From contig JAIKWS010000095.1 of the NCBI GenBank assembly GCA_024684515.1, positions 1 through 48,583 of the forward strand: a stretch of 48,583 nt of DNA, in the 5' to 3' direction. The position numbers were made by a program, and so were the translations under genes. The DNA is from Prevotella sp. (GTDB lineage: Bacteria > Bacteroidota > Bacteroidia > Bacteroidales > Bacteroidaceae). Under the pieces are notes generated by a model. The model made no database searches, was not told the DNA's origin, and saw nothing but the letters and a program-made list of their open reading frames with translations. This document shows, piece by piece, positions 1 through 9,000 of the stretch (positions are counted from its first letter, which is position 1; each line of letters begins with the position of its first letter).

Positions 1-851
1 GCCTGGATACCACCTAAGATATCGCCAGAAAGACCAGACTTAGTCGTTCCATTGTCTCCATTCAGGTCGATAATCTCCACCTTGTAGCCCGGGATATCCT
101 CGTAGAAGCGGATAAAGAGCTGGGCACCCATGTGCTTGAACGGAATAGTGACGTCTGCAAGACTAGAATTCGTAGCCTGTACGCCAGCGTACATGAACTC
201 AGAGAGAGAACGGTCAAAGCTAGCATAAGCACTGTTCTGCGGCTCCTGATAACCGTCACGGATAGCACCCGTTGCAGGGAAGGTCATCGTACCGGTATGA
301 TTAGTATTATCGAAAGCGAATGTCACGTTTTTGTTATACGGGGCATAGCAGTAGAAATTGGTATTCGTATATGCCAGGTCCCAATAACGGAGATACTGAT
401 TTGCATTTTTTGACATGTAGTCATCATCTGTTTTCTTGTAGTAACCCTCAGTACCTGTGTACGTGTATTCTGCTGTTCCTAATTTCTCATAGAACCAGGG
501 AGAGGTGTGGTTTGCTGTCGTTCCTGCTGTTGTTGCATAGGTCGTTGCATTGGTCGGGTCATAGCCTTTCTGCTTAGAGTCAACAGTACCTGACCATCCT
601 ACCAAGTAGTTGTCCATCACTTCCTGGTCTGCCAGAGAGTTCTTACCACCAACTTTCCATGCCCACACACCGAAGTTGTAGTGCTTGACGGTCTCCAGAT
701 TAGCAGTACGTGTGATGTTCTGCTTCTGAACATTGAACCCGATAGGGGTTTCCTTGACCTTCTTCTCAACGGCATCGTTGACAAGGTCGTCACTGCTGCA
801 GCTTACTAAGAAGGCTGCGAGTGCAATAGCGAATAATTTGCTTGTTCTCAT
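1..851 (-). CDS. Fimbrillin-family lipoprotein, C-terminus cut by window edge
   Basis: The frame is open from an ATG at 851 to base 1, about 283 codons, so the C-terminus lies outside. The N-terminus is a lipoprotein signal (Arg-Thr-Ser-Lys, a hydrophobic stretch, then LVSC with Cys18 followed by SSDD). The mature part (TPIGFNVQ, later NFYCYAPYN, IPFKHMGAQLFI) has the style of the Mfa-like/fimbrillin family: short beta-rich blocks, and a conserved region around the F-x-H-x-x-(A/S) motif. Such proteins are exported as lipoproteins, proteolysed and polymerised into surface fimbriae or act as tip/accessory subunits. It follows the DUF5119 gene by 57 bases on the same strand, which fits a Bacteroidales fimbrial operon. 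Whether it is a stalk or an accessory subunit cannot be told from the fragment. Confidence 0.75.
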   Translation of the reverse strand, partial: MRTSKLFAIALAAFLVSCSSDDLVNDAVEKKVKETPIGFNVQKQNITRTANLETVKHYNFGVWAWKVGGKNSLADQEVMDNYLVGWSGTVDSKQKGYDPTNATTYATTAGTTANHTSPWFYEKLGTAEYTYTGTEGYYKKTDDDYMSKNANQYLRYWDLAYTNTNFYCYAPYNKNVTFAFDNTNHTGTMTFPATGAIRDGYQEPQNSAYASFDRSLSEFMYAGVQATNSSLADVTIPFKHMGAQLFIRFYEDIPGYKVEIIDLNGDNGTTKSGLSGDILGGIQ

Positions 852-908
852 AATTGTTTTGTTGTTTTATTTGTTAATATTATTGTTATTTTTTTCTTAT
901 AAAAAGAA

Positions 909-2090
909 TTATAGTTCTACTTCCCAGAATACGTCATCGTAGTCCTCTACAGTGGGTATGAAAAGACTGCCGGTGCCCTTCTCCTTAGGGTCGTCGGGGG
1001 GTGTCAGCTGACTGCAGTCCAGGTAAATGGTGACGACACCGCCATGGGCATGCGTCTGCAGCTGCTGGGTGACGTCGATATAATAGGTCTTCTCACCATC
1101 GTTGCTGAAGACGAGGTCGAAGAAGAGATAGTTCTTCAGGGCACTGCGCGAGCCTGTATACTGGCTGCCCGTGCGGGTGTAGGGCTCCATGTCGCAAAGT
1201 CCGAACGTGGTGAACTTGCCACCGATGATGTCACACGGCTGTCCTGCGGCTACCAGGTTGCGCTTCAGTCGCGTGTTGAAATAGACGATAGTCGGACTGT
1301 TGTTGGTATGCCCCGTGTTCACATTCGTGCCACTGGCCATCGACGACATGGCGGCATTGCCATTCGAGCCTTTTATGCGGCCATCGTTGTTGACCAGGAT
1401 AATCTGAACCAGGTAGATATACACCAGTGGCTGCAGCTGGGCCTCAATCTTCTTGATATAGATGTTTTCCGTGGGATCGAAGATATAGTCGTCCAGATTG
1501 CGGGAGATGTAAATATCTTTCGGATAGGCGGCATAGAATATCTCCGGCTGGTTCTTCAGTCCGAAGACGCTCATGGTGTCGATATATTCCGTGTTGCCGA
1601 CAAGACGGCTGACGGAACGTGACAAGCCACGCGAGCCTGTCGTGGTGGCAGTTACCGAGTCGGGACGCTCGTTGATCACCAGCACCTGAGTGCCATCCTT
1701 CGAGTCGATGTCGCTCCAGATGAGCATGTCGTAGAAACCGAAATTGAAGAAACGACGGAAGCTGGTACCTACAATCGAGAAGGCATCGACATCATTGTGG
1801 GCACCATTGGGGTCTTCGCCCGTGAAATAACGGCGTATCTGATAGCTCGTAGGCTCGGGATAGCCGATGCTGCCCCAGATAGAGTCGTCCTTCAGATCCC
1901 AGCCGTAGTACCAGTCGGTGGTCCAGTCGGCATCGACATTCCATACCACGTTCAGCCGGGTCTCCACAGCGGGCATCTCCGTGAGCAGCTGCTGTCCGGG
2001 CAGGTGCAGAGGAGGCTCTATGCACGATGTCACCTGCACAGAGACGAGCATCACGAGGAGGCTATAAATTATATTGTACGCGCGTGTCAT
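909..2090 (-). CDS. DUF5119 lipoprotein of a fimbrial operon
   Basis: A 393-residue protein with a lipoprotein signal (VTSC, Cys23), then LPGQQLLTEMPAVETRLNVVWNVDADWTTDWYYGWD, shown here only as landmarks: the W-x-x-D-W pattern after the lipobox and the following beta-rich, Gly/Asp-rich body are typical of DUF5119 proteins. In Bacteroidales these sit between an OmpA-like/DUF3575 protein and fimbrillin genes, and are thought to be anchoring or assembly components; the biochemical role is unknown. The ATG overlaps the upstream gene's end by 4 bases (2087-2090), so the two are translationally coupled. Family identity is from recalled pattern and context; the operon position is seen directly. Confidence 0.75.
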   Translation of the reverse strand: MTRAYNIIYSLLVMLVSVQVTSCIEPPLHLPGQQLLTEMPAVETRLNVVWNVDADWTTDWYYGWDLKDDSIWGSIGYPEPTSYQIRRYFTGEDPNGAHNDVDAFSIVGTSFRRFFNFGFYDMLIWSDIDSKDGTQVLVINERPDSVTATTTGSRGLSRSVSRLVGNTEYIDTMSVFGLKNQPEIFYAAYPKDIYISRNLDDYIFDPTENIYIKKIEAQLQPLVYIYLVQIILVNNDGRIKGSNGNAAMSSMASGTNVNTGHTNNSPTIVYFNTRLKRNLVAAGQPCDIIGGKFTTFGLCDMEPYTRTGSQYTGSRSALKNYLFFDLVFSNDGEKTYYIDVTQQLQTHAHGGVVTIYLDCSQLTPPDDPKEKGTGSLFIPTVEDYDDVFWEVEL

Positions 2091-3520
2091 AGCTTGCCTC
2101 CTTTCTGCTGGCTGGCTGTGCGCAGCTGCTTCTTCCGGTAGATAATGTCATAGGTGAGGTGAATACCAGCGTTGGTGGGACCGAACCAGGTGAACTGGTG
2201 GTTACGCTTGGTGAAATCACTGCTATTGCCTTTATAGTCATAGTAGTAAAGGTCGTCCTCCTCGCTGGTCAGTGGGTTGCCATACACATACGGGTCGTAG
2301 CGGGTATAGAACAGGCCCAGGCTGGCACTCAGCTCCAGCCGCAGGTTGCCCTTGCGGTTGAGGGCACAGGTATAGCCCAGGGTAAGACCGCCGCCACCAC
2401 CTTCGCCTTGCCAGCCTTTGGTCTTGCTGAAACCGATGCCATAGACGGTGCCCTCGGCATAGACACCCAGGTAGGTGCCCTTGAACTCGCCACCACCCCT
2501 GAAATAGCGACGGAGCTCCAGCTGCAGGTCGCGCATCTGGAAGAACTTATGGTCATCCCAGTGGTGGTGGTTGGAGTAGGTGAAGCCAATGTTGTAGGTA
2601 TAGTGACCTCGCAGGGGGTAGTATTCCAGCTGGAGGTTGCCGCCATAGGCGAAGCCAAACTGTGGCACCACGAGCAGGTCGTGGACAAGGTTGGTCCTGG
2701 CGGCAATCAGATGACGGCGGCTGTATTCCAAGGGAATCTCTACTGGCGACGGCTGTAGCGTGCCGAGGCTCGTCTCCTGGTAGTGCTTTGAGAACTCGTA
2801 ATGCTCAGGTCCCGTAGGCCGCAGGGTGATAGGCCTGTAGCGGGGCTTGGCCTCTGGCTTGCGGGCAAACCACAGGATAACCCTTGCCTGTCGCAGGTCG
2901 GGGAAATAGGTCTCCTTCAGACGTTTCCATACCTTGCCGTTTTCCAGTGCCATGAGCTCACGCTTGCAGCAGGCCTCATCGCCATTGCACGACAGCCATA
3001 TCCGGTTCACCTGATCATAGCTGGGGTCGTTGGCCTGACGCATCATGCGCACCAGCAGGCCATAGTCCTCTGTGATGCTCTTGGCATCGACAGGACGGGC
3101 GGTCATCCGCTCGCCGAGCTCAGTATTGAGGAAGTCGATGAGCCGCTGCGTACGTTCGCGACTCAGCCTGACATTGTTCTGATAAGGGCCTTCGGGCGAG
3201 GCAGCACCCTTTACGAATACCTGGCGCAACTGCATCTCCTCTGACTTGAGCCAGGGCACCAGTTTCTCCCGATAGAGAGGGATGAAGGGGTCGTTGGACT
3301 GGATGTCCGTCCTGTTCACCTTGAAGCGGATACCACGCGAGGCGGCATCAAAGAGCGAGTCGGTGATGGTAGGGGGAGTGACGATGCTCTCGTCAGAAAC
3401 GAAGACAAACGGAAAATCGGACAGCTGACGATAAGTGCCGCTGCCTGACTCCTGAGCCGCAGTCTTCAAGACTGATATTATCAAAAGTATGGTAAGAGTA
3501 GCTGTTTTTAGTTTTTTCAT
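2087..3520 (-). CDS. OmpA-like/DUF3575 outer-membrane protein, first gene of the fimbrial operon
   Basis: A 477-residue protein with a signal peptide (residues 1-23, ending TAAQ). Residues about 95-215 form an OmpA-like periplasmic segment: GAASPEGP at 105-112 followed by NNVRLSRERT is the usual signature in Bacteroidetes fimbrial operons. Residues about 272-470 start with RTNLVHDLLVVP and continue as alternating aromatic strands, matching DUF3575, an outer-membrane barrel-like domain. The protein probably anchors the fimbrial machinery in the outer membrane and contacts peptidoglycan. It is the promoter-proximal gene, with a good promoter about 120 bases upstream, and it overlaps the DUF5119 gene by 4 bases. 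The domain names are from family knowledge; the exact role is inferred. Confidence 0.75.
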   Translation of the reverse strand: MKKLKTATLTILLIISVLKTAAQESGSGTYRQLSDFPFVFVSDESIVTPPTITDSLFDAASRGIRFKVNRTDIQSNDPFIPLYREKLVPWLKSEEMQLRQVFVKGAASPEGPYQNNVRLSRERTQRLIDFLNTELGERMTARPVDAKSITEDYGLLVRMMRQANDPSYDQVNRIWLSCNGDEACCKRELMALENGKVWKRLKETYFPDLRQARVILWFARKPEAKPRYRPITLRPTGPEHYEFSKHYQETSLGTLQPSPVEIPLEYSRRHLIAARTNLVHDLLVVPQFGFAYGGNLQLEYYPLRGHYTYNIGFTYSNHHHWDDHKFFQMRDLQLELRRYFRGGGEFKGTYLGVYAEGTVYGIGFSKTKGWQGEGGGGGLTLGYTCALNRKGNLRLELSASLGLFYTRYDPYVYGNPLTSEEDDLYYYDYKGNSSDFTKRNHQFTWFGPTNAGIHLTYDIIYRKKQLRTASQQKGGKL

Positions 3521-3637
3521 AAGGCTATTCCTTAGTCACCATCGACCTTGATAAAGTAGGGCCGTTGCCATTTCCTTTCCCGAGATTAAATATTTTATAT
3601 TTAGCATCAGTAAGCTGTTTTATTTAATTAACCGCTG

Positions 3638-3667
3638 CAAAGATACGACAAAATTTCATAGTTACAA
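3638..3667 (-). promoter_or_regulatory. Bacteroidetes-type promoter of the fimbrial operon
   Basis: On the minus strand TTG (3667-3665), 19 bases, TATCTTTG (3645-3638). This matches the Bacteroidetes housekeeping -33/-7 consensus. It predicts a leader of about 110 bases before the start at 3520. Confidence 0.7.
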
Positions 3668-4059
3668 CACATACATTAATAAATTAGCAACAATTTAATT
3701 ATTATTAACAGTTAGTTTTCTTTTTCATATTGGTTGCCGGTTGTCCAAAATGACTCCTATTATGATTTTGACAGTTCCTTTTCGGTTAGTATCTGGAGTG
3801 AAAACATGGAAATGCCTAACTACTTAACGACTGACAGTTTATTTTACAAAATACCACAAGAATGTACTAAGACAGTATGGTAGATCTGAAAACATCCCCG
3901 TCAGACTTGCTGGAGGGCATGAGCAGCTGACGGCCTGGCATACCGTCTCGTTGACCGTTGACCGTTGGCGGTTGACTTTTGTCCGTTCGCGAGGCTGTCC
4001 CCGTGTCCGGTCTCACCGCTATGTCCCTTCCGCTGCCCGTTGGCCTGCCGTCCGCTGAC
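3668..4059. other. Gene-free stretch
   Basis: I see no coding signal here. The left part is AT-rich. At 3945-3980 there is a run of GTTGACCGTTGACC-type tandem units, followed by GC-rich sequence leading into the AAGCTT-rich direct repeats. Confidence 0.5.
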
Positions 4060-4388
4060 AGACGTTACAGAGCTTTCCAAGCTCTAAGCTAAGACAAAGC
4101 TTATAAAGCTTATAAAGCTTATAAAGCTTTTAGCTATACGCGCGCGAGACCTCGGGACGCCTCCAGACAAGGCTCCTCTGCCCGCTTAAATCATTACCCC
4201 AAACCCGTAAACCGTCAACCACAAACCATGAACCGTAAACCCCCAGACGTTACAGAGCTTTTCAAGCTCTAAGCTAAGACAAAGCTTATAAAGCTTATAA
4301 AGCTTTTAGCTATACGCGCGCGAGACCTCGGGACGCCTCCAGACAGGGCTCCTCCGCCCGCCTAGATCATTACCCCAAACCCGTAAAC
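4060..4388. repeat. Two direct copies of a structured AAGCTT-rich element
   Basis: Copy 1 is 4060-4212 and copy 2 is 4245-4388. They are nearly identical, but copy 1 carries one more 9-base unit of the TATAAAGCT type (three against two). Each begins AGACGTTACAG and contains a short hairpin, AGAGCTT-3-AAGCTCT, whose arms are kept in both copies while the loop differs. Each then has the AAGCTT/TTATAA tandem, an AGCTAA...TTAGCT pair enclosing it, and a CGCGCG tract. No reading frame spans the copies. Origin is unknown; conserved arms with changed loops suggest that structure matters. Confidence 0.75.
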
Positions 4389-4390
4389 TG

Positions 4391-4555
4391 GCGTTCACCA
4401 GGTGGTATGCGGCCGCCGGGGATGTCATGCGTTCCTTCTTCTGGCCTCCTCGTAATCCCATCCGCGTCTCCCCGTTCCTCGAGCTCCATGCCTCCGAGGA
4501 GCAGAAGCGGCGTAAGATAGACCTCGTGGACTATCTCTCTGAGAATTCAGGCTGA
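4391..4555 (+). pseudogene. 3' fragment of an unrecognised protein gene
   Basis: An open frame of 54 codons ends at TGA 4553-4555. It reads like a real protein end (FTRWYAAAGDVMRSFFWPP near its start; KRRKIDLVDYLSENSG at its end) but has no start: the preceding DNA is the AAGCTT-rich repeat. I do not recognise the family. It sits just upstream of a broken DUF4248-type gene, so both may be remains of one mobile module that was cut at the repeat boundary. Confidence 0.4.
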
Positions 4556-4618
4556 ATTCGCCTTGAATTATGCGTGAATTCGCCTCGAATTATGCGTGAA
4601 TTCGCATCGAATTATGCG
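4553..4618. repeat. Three tandem copies of a 22-bp unit
   Basis: Units at 4553-4574, 4575-4596 and 4597-4618, each made of TGAATTCGC, two or three variable bases, then GAATTATGCG. Copies differ at only one or two positions. The array overlaps the stop codon of the preceding fragment and lies 51 bases before the DUF4248-type start. Confidence 0.85.
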
Positions 4619-4669
4619 TGCAAACCCGAACCATTAACCCTACCCTTAAACCCCTTAAACGATACGATT

Positions 4670-5063
4670 ATGTTCAAGATCAAAGCCTACGGCAAGTCCG
4701 AATTCGCCTGGATGATGTTACCCGTGATGCGGGATCCCAGTGCCGCCCAGGACAAGCTCCTCCGTTGGATCAAGAAGGACCCTCGCTTCCACAGGCGCCT
4801 CCTCCGCCTTTCCACCACCAAGGACGACAACAACTACTCCCCGGCTGTTCACCGATGTCTTCAACGGTCATGACGCTCTCACCGGTGCTGCCCTGCGCTA
4901 TGCGGTGATGAACCTGTCGCATATCGCCACCTACAACCTGTACAACAACTGCCTGGACAAGGCCATGAAGGGCAATCTGATGAACAAGAGCACCGATCCC
5001 AAGGAACGTGTCATCTATCGCCTTAACGTGCCCGTTCTGCCGCGTCAGCCACCGAGGGCTTGA
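4670..5063 (+). pseudogene. Frameshifted DUF4248-type gene remnant
   Basis: From ATG 4670 the frame reads MFKIKAYGKSEFAWMMLP...LLRWIKKDP. This is the start of the small DUF4248 family of Bacteroidales: an (K/R)AYGKSEL-like motif, then a W(I/L)-x-x-(N/D)P motif. At about 4840 the continuing sequence shifts frame. After NNYSP in frame one, the +1 frame goes on as RLFTDVFNGHD..., which resembles the (F/Y)TPRQV end of the family, and stays open to TGA at 5061-5063. The first frame instead ends at 4873. The tail beyond the family length (YNLYNNCLDKAMKGN and on) looks coding but is unrecognised. DUF4248 genes usually lie in small accessory modules with VapE/DUF3987-type proteins. The family call rests on motif recall. 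Confidence 0.5.
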
Positions 5064-5267
5064 TGGACCAGCTGTCGCGAGGCCCCTATGCTTTTGTCGT
5101 TTTTGACGTACAAAAGTTCCATTTCCTTTTCTCCCTCTCACAATACTCTGCCAATTTCCCTCAAGTCGATGCCCCATCAGGGTGATCCCGGCGTTCTTCT
5201 CCTCGAATTCCTTTTCAACAGCTATTAGCTCCGACTAGAGAGCAACCAACATCGTTCGATGTTCGGT

Positions 5268-5381
5268 ACATGTTCGGTACTTGTCCGCTACTTGTCCGCT
5301 ACTTGTCCGCTACTTGTCCGCTATACACCGAACAAATAGCGGACAAGTAGCGGACAAGTAGCGGACACATAGCGGACATCG
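5268..5381. repeat. Inverted array of 11-bp units forming a long hairpin
   Basis: Four exact tandem units ACTTGTCCGCT occupy 5279-5322, preceded by a related unit at 5268-5278. After a 15-base spacer (5323-5337) come four units in the opposite orientation, AGCGGACAAGT at 5338-5348 and 5349-5359, then two degenerate ones to 5381. The inner 22 base pairs of the hairpin are perfect. No convincing gene covers it. The 11-base period is close to one helical turn, so the units would face one side of the DNA; a binding array, a hairpin RNA or a replication-slippage product are all possible. Confidence 0.85.
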
Positions 5382-5955
5382 TTCGAGATTAGTAGCTTGC
5401 TGACACCTGCCAAAGGGCCATCGAATGCCATCGGAATGTCTTTGCCTTATAGCTAGTCTCCTCCACCCTACCCCTCTCCTATTCGCCATGTTTAACGCAG
5501 TTCTGAAAAATGTCATGGGAGTCGCAAGACACTCGTGACAGGCTGACCGTCAGGCATGCACAACCCGCTTGCTGTCCTGCCGCATTGGAGTACGACAGGG
5601 CTATGAATCCTTGCCCAGCATTCGTGATCTCCATCGGTAGAAATGAATAAGAATAAAACTTTACATATTGAATGTGATATACTAAGGAAATCAGACGTAT
5701 TATCTTCCAACTTTATGCACGATATCCAATATTTGTATCCTATACACTTATCGTTTTTTCTCCTTTTTGAAACGACAACTTCGTATCCTCGATTTGGTAC
5801 TATCTGAAAATGGCACTAAGTTTCCCCCATTTTGTCGCTGTCGTTTTATTGCAAATTATGATTAAATTCGTGCGACAAGTGTTAATTAAATTAACGTTAG
5901 CCAGGCTTCTACTTACAGTCTGTCAACCGCATCCATGAAAAAAATGTCTCTCTGA
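5382..5955. other. Gene-free stretch before the CotH gene
   Basis: Only short antisense frames without family resemblance occur here. The part after 5630 is AT-rich and contains a TTAATTAAATTAA palindrome near 5882. I see nothing else that I can name. Confidence 0.5.
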
Positions 5956-5986
5956 TTGGATTATTGGAATTTTTTGCTTATCTTTG
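5956..5986 (+). promoter_or_regulatory. Promoter of the CotH-family gene
   Basis: TTG (5956-5958), 20 bases, TATCTTTG (5979-5986). It lies downstream of the in-frame ATG at 5964, so it decides for the later start at 6009. Confidence 0.75.
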
Positions 5987-6008
5987 CCGCAGATTAAAAG
6001 ACTTAACG

Positions 6009-9000
6009 ATGAAGACAAGAGCAAATATTGTAATATTGTTCGTGCTGGCGCTGGCTGCATCGCCCTATGCCAGTGCACAGGTCGTCATCAACGAAGTGAT
6101 GGCCCAGAACAGCAACACGATTGCCGATCCCGACTATGGTGAGTCGGCCGACTGGGTAGAGCTCTACAATAGCGGTACCACCGATGTGGACCTCAGTGGC
6201 TGCTTCATCACCGACAAATTGTCATCACCGACCAAATACGCACTGCCGCAGGGTACCACCATCGCTGCCGGTGACTATCTGCTGATATGGTGCGATGACA
6301 ACAGCAGCGGACTGCACACCAATTTCAAGCTGTCGGCCGATGGGGAGAGCATCGGACTGTTCACTCCCCAGCAGGAGCTGCTCGACAGCCTGTCCTTTGG
6401 TCCACAGCTGCTCGACGTGTCACTGGGCAGACGACAGCACAGCATGGACGAGTGGGTTTTCTTCCTCACGCCAACGCCAGGCAAGGCCAATGCCGGCGAG
6501 GGATATACGGGCAAGTCCAACCAGCCCATGATCCTCACTCCAGGTGGATTCTTCCAGGGCAGTGTCACGGTCAGCATCACCAACGACCTGGGAGGCACCG
6601 TGCACTATACCACCGACGGTTCGCAGCCCAGCGAGTCATCACCCGTCTACGATGGTCCCCTCACCTTCACCTCCACCACGGTGCTCAGGGCACGGATTAC
6701 CGAGGCGGGCAAGATACCGGGAAATGTAGTCACGGCCACCTACTTCATCGACGAAGCCTTCACGGGACATCGCCTCCCCGTCGTCTCTATCGCCACCGAG
6801 GACGAGAATTTCTGGGACAAGGACAAGGGTATCTATGTGCAGGACTTCAAACCCGACTGGGAGGTGCCTGTGAATATCGAGCTCTTCCTCAACAATGGCA
6901 GCGACCGTCCCGTCTTCAACGAGCGGGCAGGCATCAAGGTCAACGGCCTCTACTCGTGGCAGCTGCCACAGAAGATGCTGGGAGTCTATTTCAAGAAGAA
7001 ATACGGGGAGAGCAAGCTCGAATACCAGCTCTTTGCCGACGACCAGCGAGCATCGTTCGACAACTTCGCACTGAGGGCATCGGGCAGCGACTGGAGCTAC
7101 ACCCTCATGCGCGACGGACTGGTACAGCAGGCAGCACGCAAGGGCGGCATGAATCTCGACCTCATGGCCTTCCGGCCCTGCGTGGTATATGTCAACGGCC
7201 AGTTCCTGGGCATACACAACATCCGCGAGAAGGTGGACGAGGACTATGTGGTACGCCACTACGACCTGCAAGGGGCACCATTCGACATGGTAGAGGGTGG
7301 CGACGAGGCAGAGGTGGGCACAACACATGCCTGGGAGGAATTCCTTGCCAGGGCAAAGAAGACCGATTTCACTGACGAGAACAACTTTGCCGCACTCAGG
7401 GAAGAAATAGACGTGGAGAATTTCACCGACTATATCATCACCCAGTCCTATAGCGCCAACACATCGCTCAGCCACAACACGATGACGTGGAAGACCATCG
7501 ATGGCGGACAGTGGCGATGGATCCTGATGGACTGCGACCGGGGATTCTTCAAGTTCGACGATAGCAATATCAGCTACGTCGTGAACCAGAGCTTCTGGCC
7601 ATTGAAGCAGATGCTGAAGAACGACGGCTACAAGGCCTATTTCTGTCAGCGTATGGCCGACCAGCTCTTCACAACCTTCAATGCCGCAGAGGTATGCCGG
7701 CAGATTGATGAACATCAGAACGACATAGCACCGCTGATAGACCAGCACGTGGCACGCTGGCTGGGCACCACATCCGACTATGGCGACGCACTGCCATCGG
7801 CAGACTACTGGCGCGACGAGGTGGAGGAGCTGAGAGACTTCGCACGAGGAAGGGTGACAATCCTGCTCGACGACCTCAGCAAGTACGGGGCACAGAAGCC
7901 CGCACTGCTCACGCTGTCGGCACTTCCGGCAGAGGCCTGCACCTTTTCCTTCAACGGCCACCGGCTGCCACGCAGCAGCTGGTATGGCCTATACCCCACA
8001 CAGATGCCTGTCACCCTCACGGCAGAGAAACGGGCAGGCTACACCTTCAGAGGATGGCGGCAGACACGGATGACCGACATCATACCGAGAGGCAGTGAGT
8101 GGAAATATCTCGACGACGGTTCCAACCAGGGCGAGGCATGGCGCACTGACGACTACGACGACTCAGCATGGAGCAGTGGCCCTGCACCACTAGGGTTCAA
8201 GTTCGACGACATCAACACCACACTGCCGTCGGGGTCAAGGAGCACCAAGCCCTATACCACCTACTTCCGACGTCATTTCACCATCGACGACCTGTCGCAT
8301 GTCCGTAGCGTGAAGATACAGCTGCGACGGGAGGACGGTGCCGCTGTCTATATCAACGGCAAGCGTGTCATCAACTCCAATCTGCCCGTTGACGGGGTTA
8401 ACTACAAGACGAAGGCCAATGTCACCATGTACGACACAGCCGGACGCTGCTACCTGGTCTATGACATCAGTGTCGCCGACCTCAGGGAGGGTGACAATAT
8501 CATGGCGGTAGAGGTACACCAGAAGTCATCTACCAGCAGCGACCTCTCCTTCGACCTTCAGCTGCAGACAGAGACACTCGACGACGATGCTCCCATGATG
8601 GGCACCGACAGCACACTGAGCACGCTGCTCTCGGCCGACACCGGCATCATGGCCGTCTACGAACGCACAGCACAGAGCATCCTGCCCGATACCATCAAGA
8701 GCGACATGACACTCTACAAGCACCTGTCGCCCTATCTCGTCACACGCGACGTGGTGGTAGAGACAACGGCAAGGCTGACCATCGAGCCCGGCGTCACACT
8801 ACTCTTCTCGCCCAATGTCAGCATGATGGTACATGGCGCCATCACTGCCAACGGTACCGCCACTGACAGCATCATCTTCAGACTCAACCCCGACTACGAC
8901 CCCTCCATGAGCTGGGGAGCACTCTGCTTCATCAACACGGCAGAACGCATATCGACCATCAGCCATGCCGAGCTGCGCGATGGATCCAAGGGACCGGCAG

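Noticed and set aside
4574..4669. Upstream extension of the DUF4248-type frame
   Set aside because: It runs through the 22-bp tandem repeats and a Pro-rich non-conserved stretch; the family motif begins at Met 4670.
5279..5381. Regular repeats resembling a CRISPR array
   Set aside because: Units are 11 bases, directly adjacent and inverted in the second half. There are no unique spacers and no cas genes.
5964..6008. Earlier start for the CotH gene
   Set aside because: The -7 box TATCTTTG at 5979-5986 lies inside it, and it would put 15 residues in front of a clean signal peptide.
6639..7961. Long minus-strand open frame of 440 codons opposite the CotH gene
   Set aside because: It is a shadow of the GC-rich coding strand, with odd composition (runs of Val/Leu/His/Cys) and no start signals. 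The plus-strand frame has recognisable domains.
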